This document shows, in pieces, positions 49,247 to 58,734 of a DNA stretch of 64,000 nt (positions are counted from its first letter, which is position 1; each line of letters opens with the position of its first letter). Below the pieces are notes generated by a model that was given only the letters and a program-made list of their open reading frames with translations, was not told the DNA's origin and searched no databases. Origin of the DNA: Streptomyces mayonensis (GTDB taxonomy: Bacteria; Actinomycetota; Actinomycetes; Streptomycetales; Streptomycetaceae); NCBI RefSeq assembly GCF_018982965.1, contig NZ_JACBYP010000022.1:24640-88639 (forward strand), given 5' to 3'. A program made the translations under genes and the position numbers.

Positions 49247-52200
49247 TTGGTTGACGACAATCCCCACGGACGATCGCAGCTCGACGCCACCGCGCTGGCG
49301 ATGCTCCGGGTCCGCCGGTTCACCAAGTTCCGGATAGCGCCCGCCGTCTACCGGGACAGCCGTCCGACACAGATCTCCGCCTGGACCGTGGGCGGAGAAC
49401 CGGTGCCGTTCGCCGACGCCGTGACGCAGCGGTTCGAGCCGTTCGAGCTCGGCCGCGAGTGGGGGCGTCCGTGGGACACCACCTGGTTCGACGTCCGTGG
49501 CGAGGTGCCGGCCGACTGGGCCGAGTCGCAGGGCGCCGAACTCGTCGTGGATCTGGGCTTCACCGGCGACCAGCCGGGGTTCCAGGCCGAGGCGCTGGTG
49601 TACCGGCCGGACGGAGAGGTCGTCAAGGCGATCGAGCCGTACAACTCGTGGGTTCCGATGCCCGAGCCCGGCCCGTTCCGGCTGCTGATCGAGGCAGCCG
49701 CGAACCCCATCGTCCAGGTGCCCTACGAGTACGAGCCCACGGCGATGGGCCACAAGGCCACCGCGGGCGAACGGCCCCTGTACCGGCTCACGGACCTGTC
49801 GGTCGCCCTGCGCGACCGGCAGGTGTGGGAGCTGCTGCAGGACGTGGCCACCCTCGACGGACTGACCGACGTCCTGCCGGAGCACGGGTCGCGGCGTGCC
49901 GAGATCGTGCACGCCCTGGAGCGGATGGTCGACGTCATGGATCCCGAGGACGTGGCCGGTACGGCCGCCCGCGGCCGGGAGGTGCTCGCCCCGGTGCTGG
50001 CCGGCCGTGCGGCGGACAGCTCCCTGGTCGTGTCGGCGGTCGGCCACGCCCACATCGACTGCGCCTGGCTGTGGCCGACCCGGGAGACCGTGCGCAAGGT
50101 GGCGCGGACGTTCGCCAACGTGCTGGACCTCAGCGACCGTCACCCCGACTTCGTGTTCGCCGCCTCGTCGGCGCAGCAGTACGCGTGGCTCAAGGAGACC
50201 CAGCCGGGCCTGTTCGAGCGGGTCCGTACGGCGGTGGCCGACGGGGTCATCCGCCCGGTGGGCGGCATGTGGGTCGAGTCCGACACCAACATGCCCGGCG
50301 GTGAGGCGCTGGCCCGGCAGTTCGTGCTGGGCAAGCGCTTCTTCCTCGAGGAGTTCGGGGTGGACAGCGACGAGGTGTGGCTGCCCGACTCCTTCGGCTA
50401 CACCGCGGCGATGCCGCAGATCGCCCGGGCGGCGGGCGCCCGCTACTTCCTCACCCAGAAGCCGTCCTGGAACGAGACCAACCCGATGCCGCACTCCAGC
50501 TTCCAGTGGGAAGGCATCGACGGCTCCCGGGTGTTCACCCACTTCCCGCCCGCGGAGACGTACAACTCCGACCTGGGCGCCGCGGACCTCGCACGCACCG
50601 AGCGGACGTTCCGGCAGAAGGGCAGGGCGCGGAACGTCCTCGGCCTGTACGGATGGGGCGACGGCGGTGGCGGTCCCACCCGGGAGATGCTGGCCGCGGC
50701 GGAGCGCAAGCAGGACCTGGACGGATCGCCGCGGGTGCGGCTGACGGATCCGGACAGCTTCTTCCGCGCCGCCGAGGCGGAGTTGGAAGCACCGCCGGTG
50801 TGGGTCGGTGAGATGTACCTGGAGCTGCACCGCGGCACGCTGACGTCCCAGCACCGCGGCAAGCGGGGCAACCGGCGCAGCGAGGCGCTGCTCCGGGAGG
50901 CCGAGCTGTGGGCGGCCACCGCCGCAGTCCGCCACGGCACCCCGTACCCGTACGACGCGTTGCGCCGGATCTGGGAGACGGTGCTGCTGCTGCAGTTCCA
51001 CGACATCCTGCCGGGCACGTCGATCGCGTGGGTCCACGAGGACGCCGAGCGGGACTACGACCGTGTGGCCCGGGAACTGACGGCCCTGGTCGACACCGCG
51101 CTGGACGCGCTCGGCGGCGACGGGGACGGGGAGGGCGACCCGCAAGGGGAAGGCCCCCGGGTCGCCGCCAACGCCGGACCGTACCCGCGGCACGGCGTAC
51201 CGGCGATGGGGATCGGCCCGGTGACCGCGCCGGCGGCGGCCGTGCCGCGGTGGGCGGACGACCGCATCGTGCTCGACGACGGGCAGCTGCACGTCGAGAT
51301 GGACCGGCGCGGCACACTCGTCTCGGTGGTCGACCTGGCCGCGGACCGCGAGCTGCTCCCGCAGGGCGTCGCGGGCGGTGTCCTCCAGCTCTTCCGCGAC
51401 ACCCCGCGGGAGTGGGACGCGTGGGACATCAACGAGGAGGACAAGCGGAGCTGCCTCGAGCTGGTGGAGCCCGCGTCCGTCGACGTCGTGGGCGACACGG
51501 TCGTGGTGCGGCACGAGCGCGGGGACACGTCGATCGCCATGACCGTCCGGCTGGCCGACGGAAGGGTCGACTACGCCTTCGACATCGACTGGCACGAGTC
51601 GCAGAAGCTGCTCAAGCTCGCCTTCCCGCTGGACGTCCGGGCGGACCGGTCCACCTCGGAGATCCAGTTCGGTCATCTGCACCGTCCGATCCACCAGAAC
51701 ACCTCGTGGGACGCCGCCCGCTTCGAGACCGTCGCCCACCGGTGGATCCATGTCGGCGAGCCCGGCTACGGGGTGGCCGTCGCCAACGACGTGGTCTACG
51801 GCCACGACATCCGCACCGGGCAGGCTCCCGACGGCCGGCCGATGACGACGGCACGGCTGTCCCTGCTGCGCGCGCCGCGCTACCCCGACCCGCACGCGGA
51901 CCAGGGGCGGCACGACTTCACCGTGAGCCTGCGTCCCGGCTCGATCCCCGACGCCGTCGTGGACGGGTATGCCCAGCACCTCCCGCTGCGCACCGTGCCG
52001 GGGTCCGCGACGGAGCCGCTGTTCGAGGTCACGGACCCGGCCGTCGTCGTGGAGAGCGTCAAGCTGGCGGAGGACCGCTCCGGAGACCTCGTCGTACGTC
52101 TGTACGAGGCGCACGGCAACCGGTCCCGTGCGGCGGTGCGGACCCGCTTCTCCTGGCGCGCGGCCGAGGCCACCGACCTGCTCGAGCGCGCCACGGACAG

Positions 52201-52297
52201 CGCGGCGGTCCGGGCGGCGACGCCCGGCAGCGAGGTCGAGGTCGAACTGCGCCCGTTCGAACTGCTCACGCTCCGATTCCGCGACCCGGCGGCCTGA
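49247..52297 (+). CDS. GH38 alpha-mannosidase
   Basis: A 1016-residue retaining alpha-mannosidase, cytoplasmic (no signal peptide). 'VGHAHIDCAWLWPTRET' holds zinc ligands His269 and Asp271, and 'WLPDSFGYTAAMPQI' contains the predicted nucleophile Asp381, also a zinc ligand. The later 'LLQFHDILPGTSIAWVHEDA' is another family block with a zinc His. The C-terminal half forms the beta-sandwich domains. It would release mannose from imported mannosyl oligosaccharides. Start is TTG at 49247 behind GAGGAGA; no in-frame ATG precedes the conserved region. Confidence 0.93.
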   Translation: MVDDNPHGRSQLDATALAMLRVRRFTKFRIAPAVYRDSRPTQISAWTVGGEPVPFADAVTQRFEPFELGREWGRPWDTTWFDVRGEVPADWAESQGAELVVDLGFTGDQPGFQAEALVYRPDGEVVKAIEPYNSWVPMPEPGPFRLLIEAAANPIVQVPYEYEPTAMGHKATAGERPLYRLTDLSVALRDRQVWELLQDVATLDGLTDVLPEHGSRRAEIVHALERMVDVMDPEDVAGTAARGREVLAPVLAGRAADSSLVVSAVGHAHIDCAWLWPTRETVRKVARTFANVLDLSDRHPDFVFAASSAQQYAWLKETQPGLFERVRTAVADGVIRPVGGMWVESDTNMPGGEALARQFVLGKRFFLEEFGVDSDEVWLPDSFGYTAAMPQIARAAGARYFLTQKPSWNETNPMPHSSFQWEGIDGSRVFTHFPPAETYNSDLGAADLARTERTFRQKGRARNVLGLYGWGDGGGGPTREMLAAAERKQDLDGSPRVRLTDPDSFFRAAEAELEAPPVWVGEMYLELHRGTLTSQHRGKRGNRRSEALLREAELWAATAAVRHGTPYPYDALRRIWETVLLLQFHDILPGTSIAWVHEDAERDYDRVARELTALVDTALDALGGDGDGEGDPQGEGPRVAANAGPYPRHGVPAMGIGPVTAPAAAVPRWADDRIVLDDGQLHVEMDRRGTLVSVVDLAADRELLPQGVAGGVLQLFRDTPREWDAWDINEEDKRSCLELVEPASVDVVGDTVVVRHERGDTSIAMTVRLADGRVDYAFDIDWHESQKLLKLAFPLDVRADRSTSEIQFGHLHRPIHQNTSWDAARFETVAHRWIHVGEPGYGVAVANDVVYGHDIRTGQAPDGRPMTTARLSLLRAPRYPDPHADQGRHDFTVSLRPGSIPDAVVDGYAQHLPLRTVPGSATEPLFEVTDPAVVVESVKLAEDRSGDLVVRLYEAHGNRSRAAVRTRFSWRAAEATDLLERATDSAAVRAATPGSEVEVELRPFELLTLRFRDPAA

Positions 52298-52339
52298 CAG
52301 AGCCCCCTGGCCCGCAAGAGCCCGACGAAAGGTGACTCC

Positions 52340-54199
52340 ATGTCGGTTGACCACGAGGAACTCCCCCGACCCGAGTATCCGCGCCCGCAGTTCCGCCGTG
52401 AGCGTTGGCTGAACCTCAACGGACGGTGGGAGTTCGAGATCGACCGGTCCGACACGGGCCTGGAGCGCGGGCTCGTCGAGCGGGAGCTGGCCGGTGGGAT
52501 CATGGTCCCCTTCGCCCCCGAGGCCCGGCTCTCGGGGGTCGGGGAGCAGGACTTCATGCGGGCGGTCTGGTACCGGCGCACGCTCACCGTCCCGCGGGAG
52601 TGGGACGGCGAGCGGCTGTTGCTGCACTTCGGTGCGGTCGACCACGACGCCACCGTGTGGGTGAACGGCACGGAGGTCGGGCGGCACCGGGGCGGGTTCA
52701 CCGGGTTCACGGTGGACATCACCGACGCAGCCCCCGCCGGCGTGCCGGTGCCCCTGGTGGTGCGGGCCCGCGACGAGCCCACGGCTCCACAGGCCAGGGG
52801 GAAGCAGTCGGTGGCGTTCGCACCGAGTGCGGCCAAGTACAACCGCACGACCGGCATCTGGCAGACCGTCTGGATGGAGCCGGTTCCGGCGGTCGCGCTG
52901 CGCCGCCCGCGCATCACCCCGAACGTCGCGGCCGGGGCGTTCGACGTGGAGGTGCCGCTCTCCGCGAACCTGCCCGGCGCCACCGTGCACGTCCGCGTCG
53001 GCGACGCCGCCGGCGACGTGCTGAGCGGCACCGTCCGCGCCGATCTCGACCTCAGCCCGCGACTGAGCCTGGTGCTGCCGGCGGACCGCGTCCGGCTGTG
53101 GTCGCCCGAGGATCCTCATCTGTACGACGTCCACTTCGAGTTGCGGGACTCCGGCGGGCGGGTCGTCGACAGCGTCGAGTCGTACGCCGGTCTGCGCGGC
53201 ATCGCCGTCACCGGCAAGCAGATCCGGATCAACGGGGACGTCGTCTTCCAGCGGCTGGTCCTCGACCAGGGCTACTACCCCGACGGACTGATGACCGCGC
53301 CCAGCGACGCCGACCTGGTCCGGGACATCGAACTGGGCCTGGCGGCAGGCTTCAACGGGGCGCGGCTGCACCAGAAGGTCTTCGAGGAGCGCTACCTCTA
53401 CCATGCCGACCGTCTCGGCTACCTGGTCTGGGGCGAGTTCGGCGACTGGGGCTGCAACTCCTGGCAGGGACAGTCCACCAACCAGGAACCGGACGCCTCG
53501 TACGTACAGGAGTGGCTGGAGGTGCTGGAGCGGGACCACTCGCACCCGGCGGTCATCGGCTGGTGCCCGATGAACGAGACCTGGCAGGACTACGGCGACC
53601 GGATCACCGCGCTCGACGACGTGATGCGCGCGATGTTCCTGGCCACCAAGGCGCACGACACCTCGCGCCCGGTGCTCGACACGTCCGGCTACGCGCACCG
53701 GATCCCGGAGTCCGACGTGTTCGACAGCCACGACTACGAACAGGATCCGGCGGCCTTCGCGGAGAACCACCGTCCGCTCAGCGACGGCGACCCGTATGTG
53801 AACCGGTCCGACACCACCGGCGAGTCGTGGTCCATCGGCTACCGCGGGCAGCCGTTCTTCGTCAGCGAGTTCGGCGGCATCTGGTGGAATCCGGCCGAGG
53901 TCGGCCGCCCGCAGTCGGCCACCGGTTCGTGGGGTTACGGCGAACGGGTGCGCAGTGTCGAGGAGTTCCACGCCCGTTTCGAAGGGCTGGTGAGCGCCCT
54001 GCTCGACCACCCGGACATGTTCGGCTACTGCTACACGCAGTTGACCGACGTCTTCCAGGAACAGAACGGGCTGTTCGGCTTCGACCGCTCGCCGAAGTTC
54101 GACATCGAGCCCATCCGCCGGGCGCAGCTCCGGCCGGCCGCCATCGAGACGAACGCACGGCGGCAGGACGCGCGGGGGCCTCGCACGGAGGGGCCCTGA
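52340..54199 (+). CDS. GH2 family glycoside hydrolase
   Basis: A 619-residue cytoplasmic GH2 enzyme with the jelly-roll, immunoglobulin-like and TIM-barrel domains in order ('LNLNGRWEFEID', 'YNRTTGIWQTVWME', barrel from ~residue 300). The acid/base is Glu413 in 'GWCPMNETWQD' and the nucleophile Glu510 in 'FVSEFGGIWW'. Activity could be beta-galactosidase, beta-mannosidase or beta-glucuronidase; the setting beside GH38 and the importer favours the beta-linked core sugars of an N-glycan-like substrate. Start ATG follows GAAAGGTGACTCC. Confidence 0.9.
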   Translation: MSVDHEELPRPEYPRPQFRRERWLNLNGRWEFEIDRSDTGLERGLVERELAGGIMVPFAPEARLSGVGEQDFMRAVWYRRTLTVPREWDGERLLLHFGAVDHDATVWVNGTEVGRHRGGFTGFTVDITDAAPAGVPVPLVVRARDEPTAPQARGKQSVAFAPSAAKYNRTTGIWQTVWMEPVPAVALRRPRITPNVAAGAFDVEVPLSANLPGATVHVRVGDAAGDVLSGTVRADLDLSPRLSLVLPADRVRLWSPEDPHLYDVHFELRDSGGRVVDSVESYAGLRGIAVTGKQIRINGDVVFQRLVLDQGYYPDGLMTAPSDADLVRDIELGLAAGFNGARLHQKVFEERYLYHADRLGYLVWGEFGDWGCNSWQGQSTNQEPDASYVQEWLEVLERDHSHPAVIGWCPMNETWQDYGDRITALDDVMRAMFLATKAHDTSRPVLDTSGYAHRIPESDVFDSHDYEQDPAAFAENHRPLSDGDPYVNRSDTTGESWSIGYRGQPFFVSEFGGIWWNPAEVGRPQSATGSWGYGERVRSVEEFHARFEGLVSALLDHPDMFGYCYTQLTDVFQEQNGLFGFDRSPKFDIEPIRRAQLRPAAIETNARRQDARGPRTEGP

Positions 54200-54211
54200 C
54201 CGTCTGCGGCA

Positions 54212-55288
54212 TCACGGGAGAGGCGCGCCGCTCCGCGGCGCGTGGCCGACGGTGACGGCACCGCGGAAGCCGTCCGGCGAGAGTGTCGCCATCGCGTCGA
54301 GCGACGCGTCGGGAACGGGCAGCAGGTGGGCATCGACCCAGGTGTCCCCGGCTGACGCGTTGGCCCACGGGTCCTCGACGACGACGGCGCCGGGTACGGT
54401 GCCGTGGCACAGCACCCAGTGCGGGACGTCGAAGCCCTGCATCCCGGCGAGCGAGATCAGCAGCAGCACGTGCTCCCGTCGGCCTGCCGCGCTCCGGATC
54501 CCGGTCATGGGGAGGTGGTGCGGGTCGACCGGGACACCGATGTGTTCGGCCTGCGTACGCGACGCCCGCTGGAGCAGGGCACGCCATGCCTGTTCGTCCT
54601 CGGGGTAGTGGTCGAGCAGGACGGGCCGGTCCACGTCGAGGTGGACCGTGACGGGAGCCGACGGCCACGCCCGGCGCACGGCGACGCCCAGTCCGACGGG
54701 CTCGCACGCGGGGAAGTTGGTCGCGTCGCGCCACAGGGTCAGCTCCGCCTCCCGGTCGAGCGCCTCCCGCGGCAGCGTCCCCGCGTGCGCCGCCGCGGCC
54801 AGGGCGGTGACGGCGCCGCAGGTGAAGTGTGTCGTCTGCCCGTAGTAGGGAGGCGCGCTCACCGTGCCGCCCCGCAGCCAGCGGACGTAGCCGGTGTCCG
54901 GCCCCGCAGCGTGCGCGGTGGGCGTGAGCGGAGGGCTCAGCGGATCGAAGCCCACGGCCGCGGCGTCCTCCGGACTCGCCGTCCATCCTTCCCACTTGAC
55001 CTGCGCGAGCCCCTGGCGGCGTGCGTGGGCGAGGACGGCCAGGGCGGCTGCCCGGACGTCGCCGCATGCGTCGACGATCTTCAGGTAGGCCGTGTGCGGG
55101 CGAGCCGTCACGAGCGCCGCCGCGGTCCACTCCGCGCCGTCGTCACCCGTGACGGCCACGATCCGAGGGGTGTGCGCGGAGCGGTTGACCGCCCGCCAGC
55201 GATCCAGCACCTCAGGGTGACGGTGCCCCAGCCGCCCCCACGGGGCCGGAGACGTGCCGGGGGCGAACGGGACGACGGTGCTGCGCAC
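54212..55288 (-). CDS. Peptidase C39-like protein downstream of siderophore transport genes
   Basis: A 358-residue soluble protein. An N-terminal ~140 residues resemble an acetyltransferase-like fold ('VRAAALAVLAHARRQGLAQV'). The C-terminal papain-like C39 domain has Cys157 in 'HFTCGAVTAL', His290 in 'FDVPHWVLCHG' and Asp306 in 'VEDPWAN', a complete triad. No signal peptide. It follows the permease gene at 141 bases on the same strand, suggesting a part in siderophore handling, for example hydrolysis of a peptidic siderophore after import (inference). GTG at 55288 follows GGAAGGA. Confidence 0.8.
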   Translation of the reverse strand: MRSTVVPFAPGTSPAPWGRLGHRHPEVLDRWRAVNRSAHTPRIVAVTGDDGAEWTAAALVTARPHTAYLKIVDACGDVRAAALAVLAHARRQGLAQVKWEGWTASPEDAAAVGFDPLSPPLTPTAHAAGPDTGYVRWLRGGTVSAPPYYGQTTHFTCGAVTALAAAAHAGTLPREALDREAELTLWRDATNFPACEPVGLGVAVRRAWPSAPVTVHLDVDRPVLLDHYPEDEQAWRALLQRASRTQAEHIGVPVDPHHLPMTGIRSAAGRREHVLLLISLAGMQGFDVPHWVLCHGTVPGAVVVEDPWANASAGDTWVDAHLLPVPDASLDAMATLSPDGFRGAVTVGHAPRSGAPLP

Positions 55289-55429
55289 GGGCGCTTCCTT
55301 CCGGGGCGGTGTCCGAGTGCTTCTGCGAGTGGGCTGTGGGCCGGTGGCGGACTCGGGCAGGCGCCGTCGGTCGGGCACGGGCGGATCCGGACGGCCGTGC
55401 CGGGCGGTGGGCGCGCGGCAGGTCGTCCG

Positions 55430-57604
55430 TCATGCGCGGGACCGCCTGAGCACCCAGACGAAGTAGGGCGCACCGACCAGCGCGATCATGAGGCCCGCCG
55501 GAATCTGGGCCGGTGCGACGAGTGTGCGCCCGAGGGCATCGGCCACGCAGACCAGCACCGCGCCGAGCAGCATGGCGACCGGGACGGCGCGGCCGTGCCG
55601 GGCCCCCACCAGTGACCGGGCGAGGTGCGGGGCGACGAGTCCCACGAAACCGACGACGCCGACGGCGACCACGCTGAGCGCCGCGAGCACCGCCGCGATC
55701 CCGAGGGCGACGAAGCGCGTGCGGGCGACCCTGACGCCGACGATGCGCGGGGTGTCCTCGTCGACGGCGAGCAGGTCGAGCCGGGCGCGCAGGGCGAACA
55801 GCACGGGCAGTGCGAGCAGCAGGGCCACCGCGACCGGGACGACGTCGGGCAGGGTGCGGCCGTAGGTCGTGCCGGAGAGCCAGGTGAAGATGCGGGGGGT
55901 GTTGTACGGGTCGGCGCGCAGGAGGAGGAAGGTGGTGACGGAGCTGATTCCGTACCCGCAGCCGATGCCGATCAGTACGAACCGGTCCGGCAGGAAGCCG
56001 CCGCGCCACGAGAGCAGGGCGATCATCGCGAACGTGGCGAGCCCCGCCGCGACGGCCACGGCGACGAGGACCGGCCGGCCGCCGGGCATCCCGGCCGTGA
56101 CGACGCCCGCCGCTCCCAGGCCGGCACCCGCGGTGATGCCGAGCACTCCGGGCTCCGCGAGCGGGTTGCGCACCGCGCCCTGCACGACGCATCCGGCCAG
56201 TCCGAGCGCCGCGCCGGCGAGCACCGCGGCGGTCACCCGCGGGACCCGGTCGTCGAGCGCCTGGCCGATCAGGTCCGGCGCGGTGCCCTCCGCCCAGAGC
56301 GCGATGTCCCCGTTCCGCAACCAGAGACTGCCCGCCAGCACGGCCGTGACGGCCGCCACGGCCAGGAGTGCCACCGCCCCGCACACCACGAGGAGGAACG
56401 CACGGCGGGAGCGTGCGGCGACCCGCGCGTGCGGTGGTCTCGCGACCTGCCCCGTGTCCCGCAGACGCAGCGCGAGGACCACGATCACGACGGAGCCGAG
56501 CAGCGCGGTCGGTACACCGGTGGGGATGGAGGCGGCCCCGTCCGCGCCCTGCACCGCGCGCAGGACCGCGTCCGCGAGCAGGATGAGCAGCGCGCCGAGC
56601 AGCCCGGCCGCGGGCACCGAGTACAGGTGCCGGCGCAACGCCCGGACCCGTCCCGCGATCAGGCGCACCAGGACGGGGGCCCCGAGGCCGACGAAGGAGA
56701 TCGGGCCGGCGAGCGTCACCGCCATGCCGGTCAGCAGCACCCCGCAGAGCACCGCGGTCACCCGGGTGGTCCGGACCGGCACGCCGAGACCGGCCGCGGT
56801 GTCGTCGCCGAGACTCATCACGTCCAGCCGCCGGGACAGTGCCAGGGCGAGGCACAGCACGGCCACGAGGAGGGGCCAGGCGCGTACCGAGGCGTCGATG
56901 TTCAACTGCGCGAGCGAGCCGCTCCCCCAGGCGAAGAGACCGGTCGTGTTCTGGTCGAACAGGATGAGGACCGCTCCGGTCGCCGCGTCCAGGGCCATCG
57001 CCGTCGCCGATCCGGCGAGGATCAGCCGGGTGCCCGTGGTGCCCGCGGCCCGGCCCGCCAGCAGCAGCACCAGCGCGGCCGCGACCAGGCCGCCGGCGAA
57101 GGCGACGGCGCCCGAGGCCCACAGCGGGACGGCGAGCCCGAGGGCCGCGACGGCGGTCAGGGTGAAGTAGGCCCCGGCCGTGACCGCGAGGGTGTCGGGT
57201 GAGGCCAGTGCGTTGCGTGTGACGGACTGCAGCAGCGCCCCCGCCGTGCCGAGGGCGAAACCGACCGCCACGCCCGCGAGCAGGCGCGGCAGGCGCGAGC
57301 CGATGAGGATCTCGGCGACCGGCGCCCCGCCGCCGTGCTCGCGTTCCCCGGCGAAATGGCGCACCAGGTCACCGGCGCCGACGTGCGAGGTCCCCTGCGT
57401 CAGATGCCACATGCCCACGAGGGCGATGACGACGGTCAGGGCGACGAGGACGGCGACCCCGCCGGGCCCGCTGCCGCCCCCGTGCCGCGACGGCGGGTCC
57501 GCCCGGGGCGCCGTCGCCCCGGGCGCGCCCTCTTCTCCCGGCGTGCTCACGTGCTGCGACGTACTCACGTGCTGCGGCGTGCTCACTTCGTGCGACGTGT
57601 TCAC
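55430..57604 (-). CDS. Fused double FecCD-type ferric-siderophore permease
   Basis: A 724-residue membrane protein made of two BtuC/FecCD permease units in tandem (about residues 40-365 and 380-720), each with ~9-10 helices; 'RLPRLLAGVAVGFALGTAGA' and 'RVPRVTAAVLAGAALGLAGC' are equivalent N-terminal motifs, and 'SFVGLGAPVLVR' and 'GFVGLVAPHLAR' equivalent ATPase-contact loops. This FhuB-like fusion replaces a heterodimer. GTG at 57604 overlaps the binding-protein stop (GTGA). The first 24 residues are a four-fold six-residue repeat (VSTPQH type). Confidence 0.92.
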   Translation of the reverse strand: MNTSHEVSTPQHVSTSQHVSTPGEEGAPGATAPRADPPSRHGGGSGPGGVAVLVALTVVIALVGMWHLTQGTSHVGAGDLVRHFAGEREHGGGAPVAEILIGSRLPRLLAGVAVGFALGTAGALLQSVTRNALASPDTLAVTAGAYFTLTAVAALGLAVPLWASGAVAFAGGLVAAALVLLLAGRAAGTTGTRLILAGSATAMALDAATGAVLILFDQNTTGLFAWGSGSLAQLNIDASVRAWPLLVAVLCLALALSRRLDVMSLGDDTAAGLGVPVRTTRVTAVLCGVLLTGMAVTLAGPISFVGLGAPVLVRLIAGRVRALRRHLYSVPAAGLLGALLILLADAVLRAVQGADGAASIPTGVPTALLGSVVIVVLALRLRDTGQVARPPHARVAARSRRAFLLVVCGAVALLAVAAVTAVLAGSLWLRNGDIALWAEGTAPDLIGQALDDRVPRVTAAVLAGAALGLAGCVVQGAVRNPLAEPGVLGITAGAGLGAAGVVTAGMPGGRPVLVAVAVAAGLATFAMIALLSWRGGFLPDRFVLIGIGCGYGISSVTTFLLLRADPYNTPRIFTWLSGTTYGRTLPDVVPVAVALLLALPVLFALRARLDLLAVDEDTPRIVGVRVARTRFVALGIAAVLAALSVVAVGVVGFVGLVAPHLARSLVGARHGRAVPVAMLLGAVLVCVADALGRTLVAPAQIPAGLMIALVGAPYFVWVLRRSRA
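57533..57604 (-). repeat. Four 18-base repeats at the start of the permease gene, each with an in-frame GTG
   Basis: Units begin GTGAACACG (57604), GTGAGCACG (57586), GTGAGTACG (57568) and GTGAGCACG (57550) on the minus strand, encoding VNTSHE, VSTPQH, VSTSQH and VSTPGE. Any GTG could start translation, so the true N-terminus is uncertain by up to 18 residues; coupling to the upstream stop favours the first. Confidence 0.75.
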
Positions 57605-58665
57605 TTCTTGTCGAGCACGTCGACGTACGCGTCGATCGCCTGCGCGCAGGAGCGCGGTCCGCCGGCGCCCCACACCCGTGCCGGGAACGAGTGCGCGCGG
57701 CCCTCCTTCACGGCCGGGAGGGTCTTCCAGATCGGGTTCTTCTGCAACGCCTCGACGTAGCCGCCGGCTCCTTCGTCGTTGGCGTAGAAGAGATTGGCGT
57801 CGCCCACCGCGGTGAGTCCTTCGACGTCGGTCTGGGCGAGGCCGTAGGAGGGGTCGACGCCTCCGTCCCCGTGGTCCTTGTTGACGGCGTCGGTCCACGC
57901 GGGCTTCATGCCGAGTTCCTTGCCTATCTCGGTGAACAGTGCCCCGTCGCTGTAGGGGCGGACGGTGAGGTTGCCGCCCTGCAGCCATCCGTCGAAGAAG
58001 AGGAACTCCTTCGTGGGCAGACCGGCGTCGGCGACCCGCTGCTTCGCGCTCGCGAGGTGCTCGTCGAACTCCTCCAGCACCTGCTCGGCCCGCTCGGTGC
58101 GGCCCGTCGCCTTGCCGATCATGCCGAACACGTCCCGCATGTTCCCGATCGGGTCGTCCGGGTCCGCGCCCTTGGTCGCCATCACGGGAACGCCTCGCTT
58201 CTCCAGCTGGGCGATGGTCTCGTCGTCGGCGTCGAACGCCTCCACGACGACGAGGTCCGGCTCGGCCGCGTAGAGGGTGTCGAGGTCGGGCTCCTCGCGG
58301 GTGCCGATGTCGGTCACCCCGCTGGGGAGTTGCTCCGCGCTGACCCAGGTGCTGTACCCCTTCGCGTCGGAGACGGCGGTGGGGGTGACGCACAGGGTCA
58401 GCGCGTCCTCGACCTGCTGCCATTCCAGGACCGCGATCCGCTGGGCGGGCTTGTCGAGCTTCACCTGCCGCCCCACGCCGTCCTTGAAGGAGACCGGAGC
58501 CGTGGAGGTGGCCGTGGTGTCCGACGCGCAGTCCTTCGACGCGGGCGACGCGTCGGCGCTGCCGCCGGCCTCGGGCTTGTCGACGTCGGTCGTGCCGCAT
58601 GCCGCTGCGGCGAGGAGGACGAGCCCCGTGGAGGCTGACGCCGCCAGGCGACGGACACGGTTCAT
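57601..58665 (-). CDS. Ferric-siderophore substrate-binding lipoprotein
   Basis: A 354-residue FepB/FecB-type lipoprotein: lipobox 'LAAAACG' at Cys23, then the two-lobed Peripla_BP_2 fold joined by a long helix ('QRIAVLEWQQVEDALTLCV', 'LVVVEAFDADDETIAQLEKR', 'FPARVWGAGG'). It binds iron-loaded siderophore outside the cell for the fused permease. ATG at 58665 follows GAGGAACCC. In the 69-base gap to the ATPase gene, TGTGACGTGG occurs twice with period 17 (58683, 58700). Confidence 0.92.
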   Translation of the reverse strand: MNRVRRLAASASTGLVLLAAAACGTTDVDKPEAGGSADASPASKDCASDTTATSTAPVSFKDGVGRQVKLDKPAQRIAVLEWQQVEDALTLCVTPTAVSDAKGYSTWVSAEQLPSGVTDIGTREEPDLDTLYAAEPDLVVVEAFDADDETIAQLEKRGVPVMATKGADPDDPIGNMRDVFGMIGKATGRTERAEQVLEEFDEHLASAKQRVADAGLPTKEFLFFDGWLQGGNLTVRPYSDGALFTEIGKELGMKPAWTDAVNKDHGDGGVDPSYGLAQTDVEGLTAVGDANLFYANDEGAGGYVEALQKNPIWKTLPAVKEGRAHSFPARVWGAGGPRSCAQAIDAYVDVLDKK

Positions 58666-58734
58666 GAAGGGTTCCTCTTTCGTGTGACGTGGTTGCGCAT
58701 GTGACGTGGCTGCGGTGGTGCGAGGGGGTCCGCG

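Noticed and set aside
48152..54010. A continuous open frame of about 1950 codons on the minus strand, opposite the permease, GH38 and GH2 genes
   Set aside because: It is the antisense shadow of three well-supported genes; the composition is Arg/Gly/Val-rich without any domain, as expected in GC-rich DNA.
57533..57604. The 18-base repeats as a CRISPR-like or attachment array
   Set aside because: There are no spacers, the units are contiguous and in frame within a coding region, and no cas or integrase gene is nearby.
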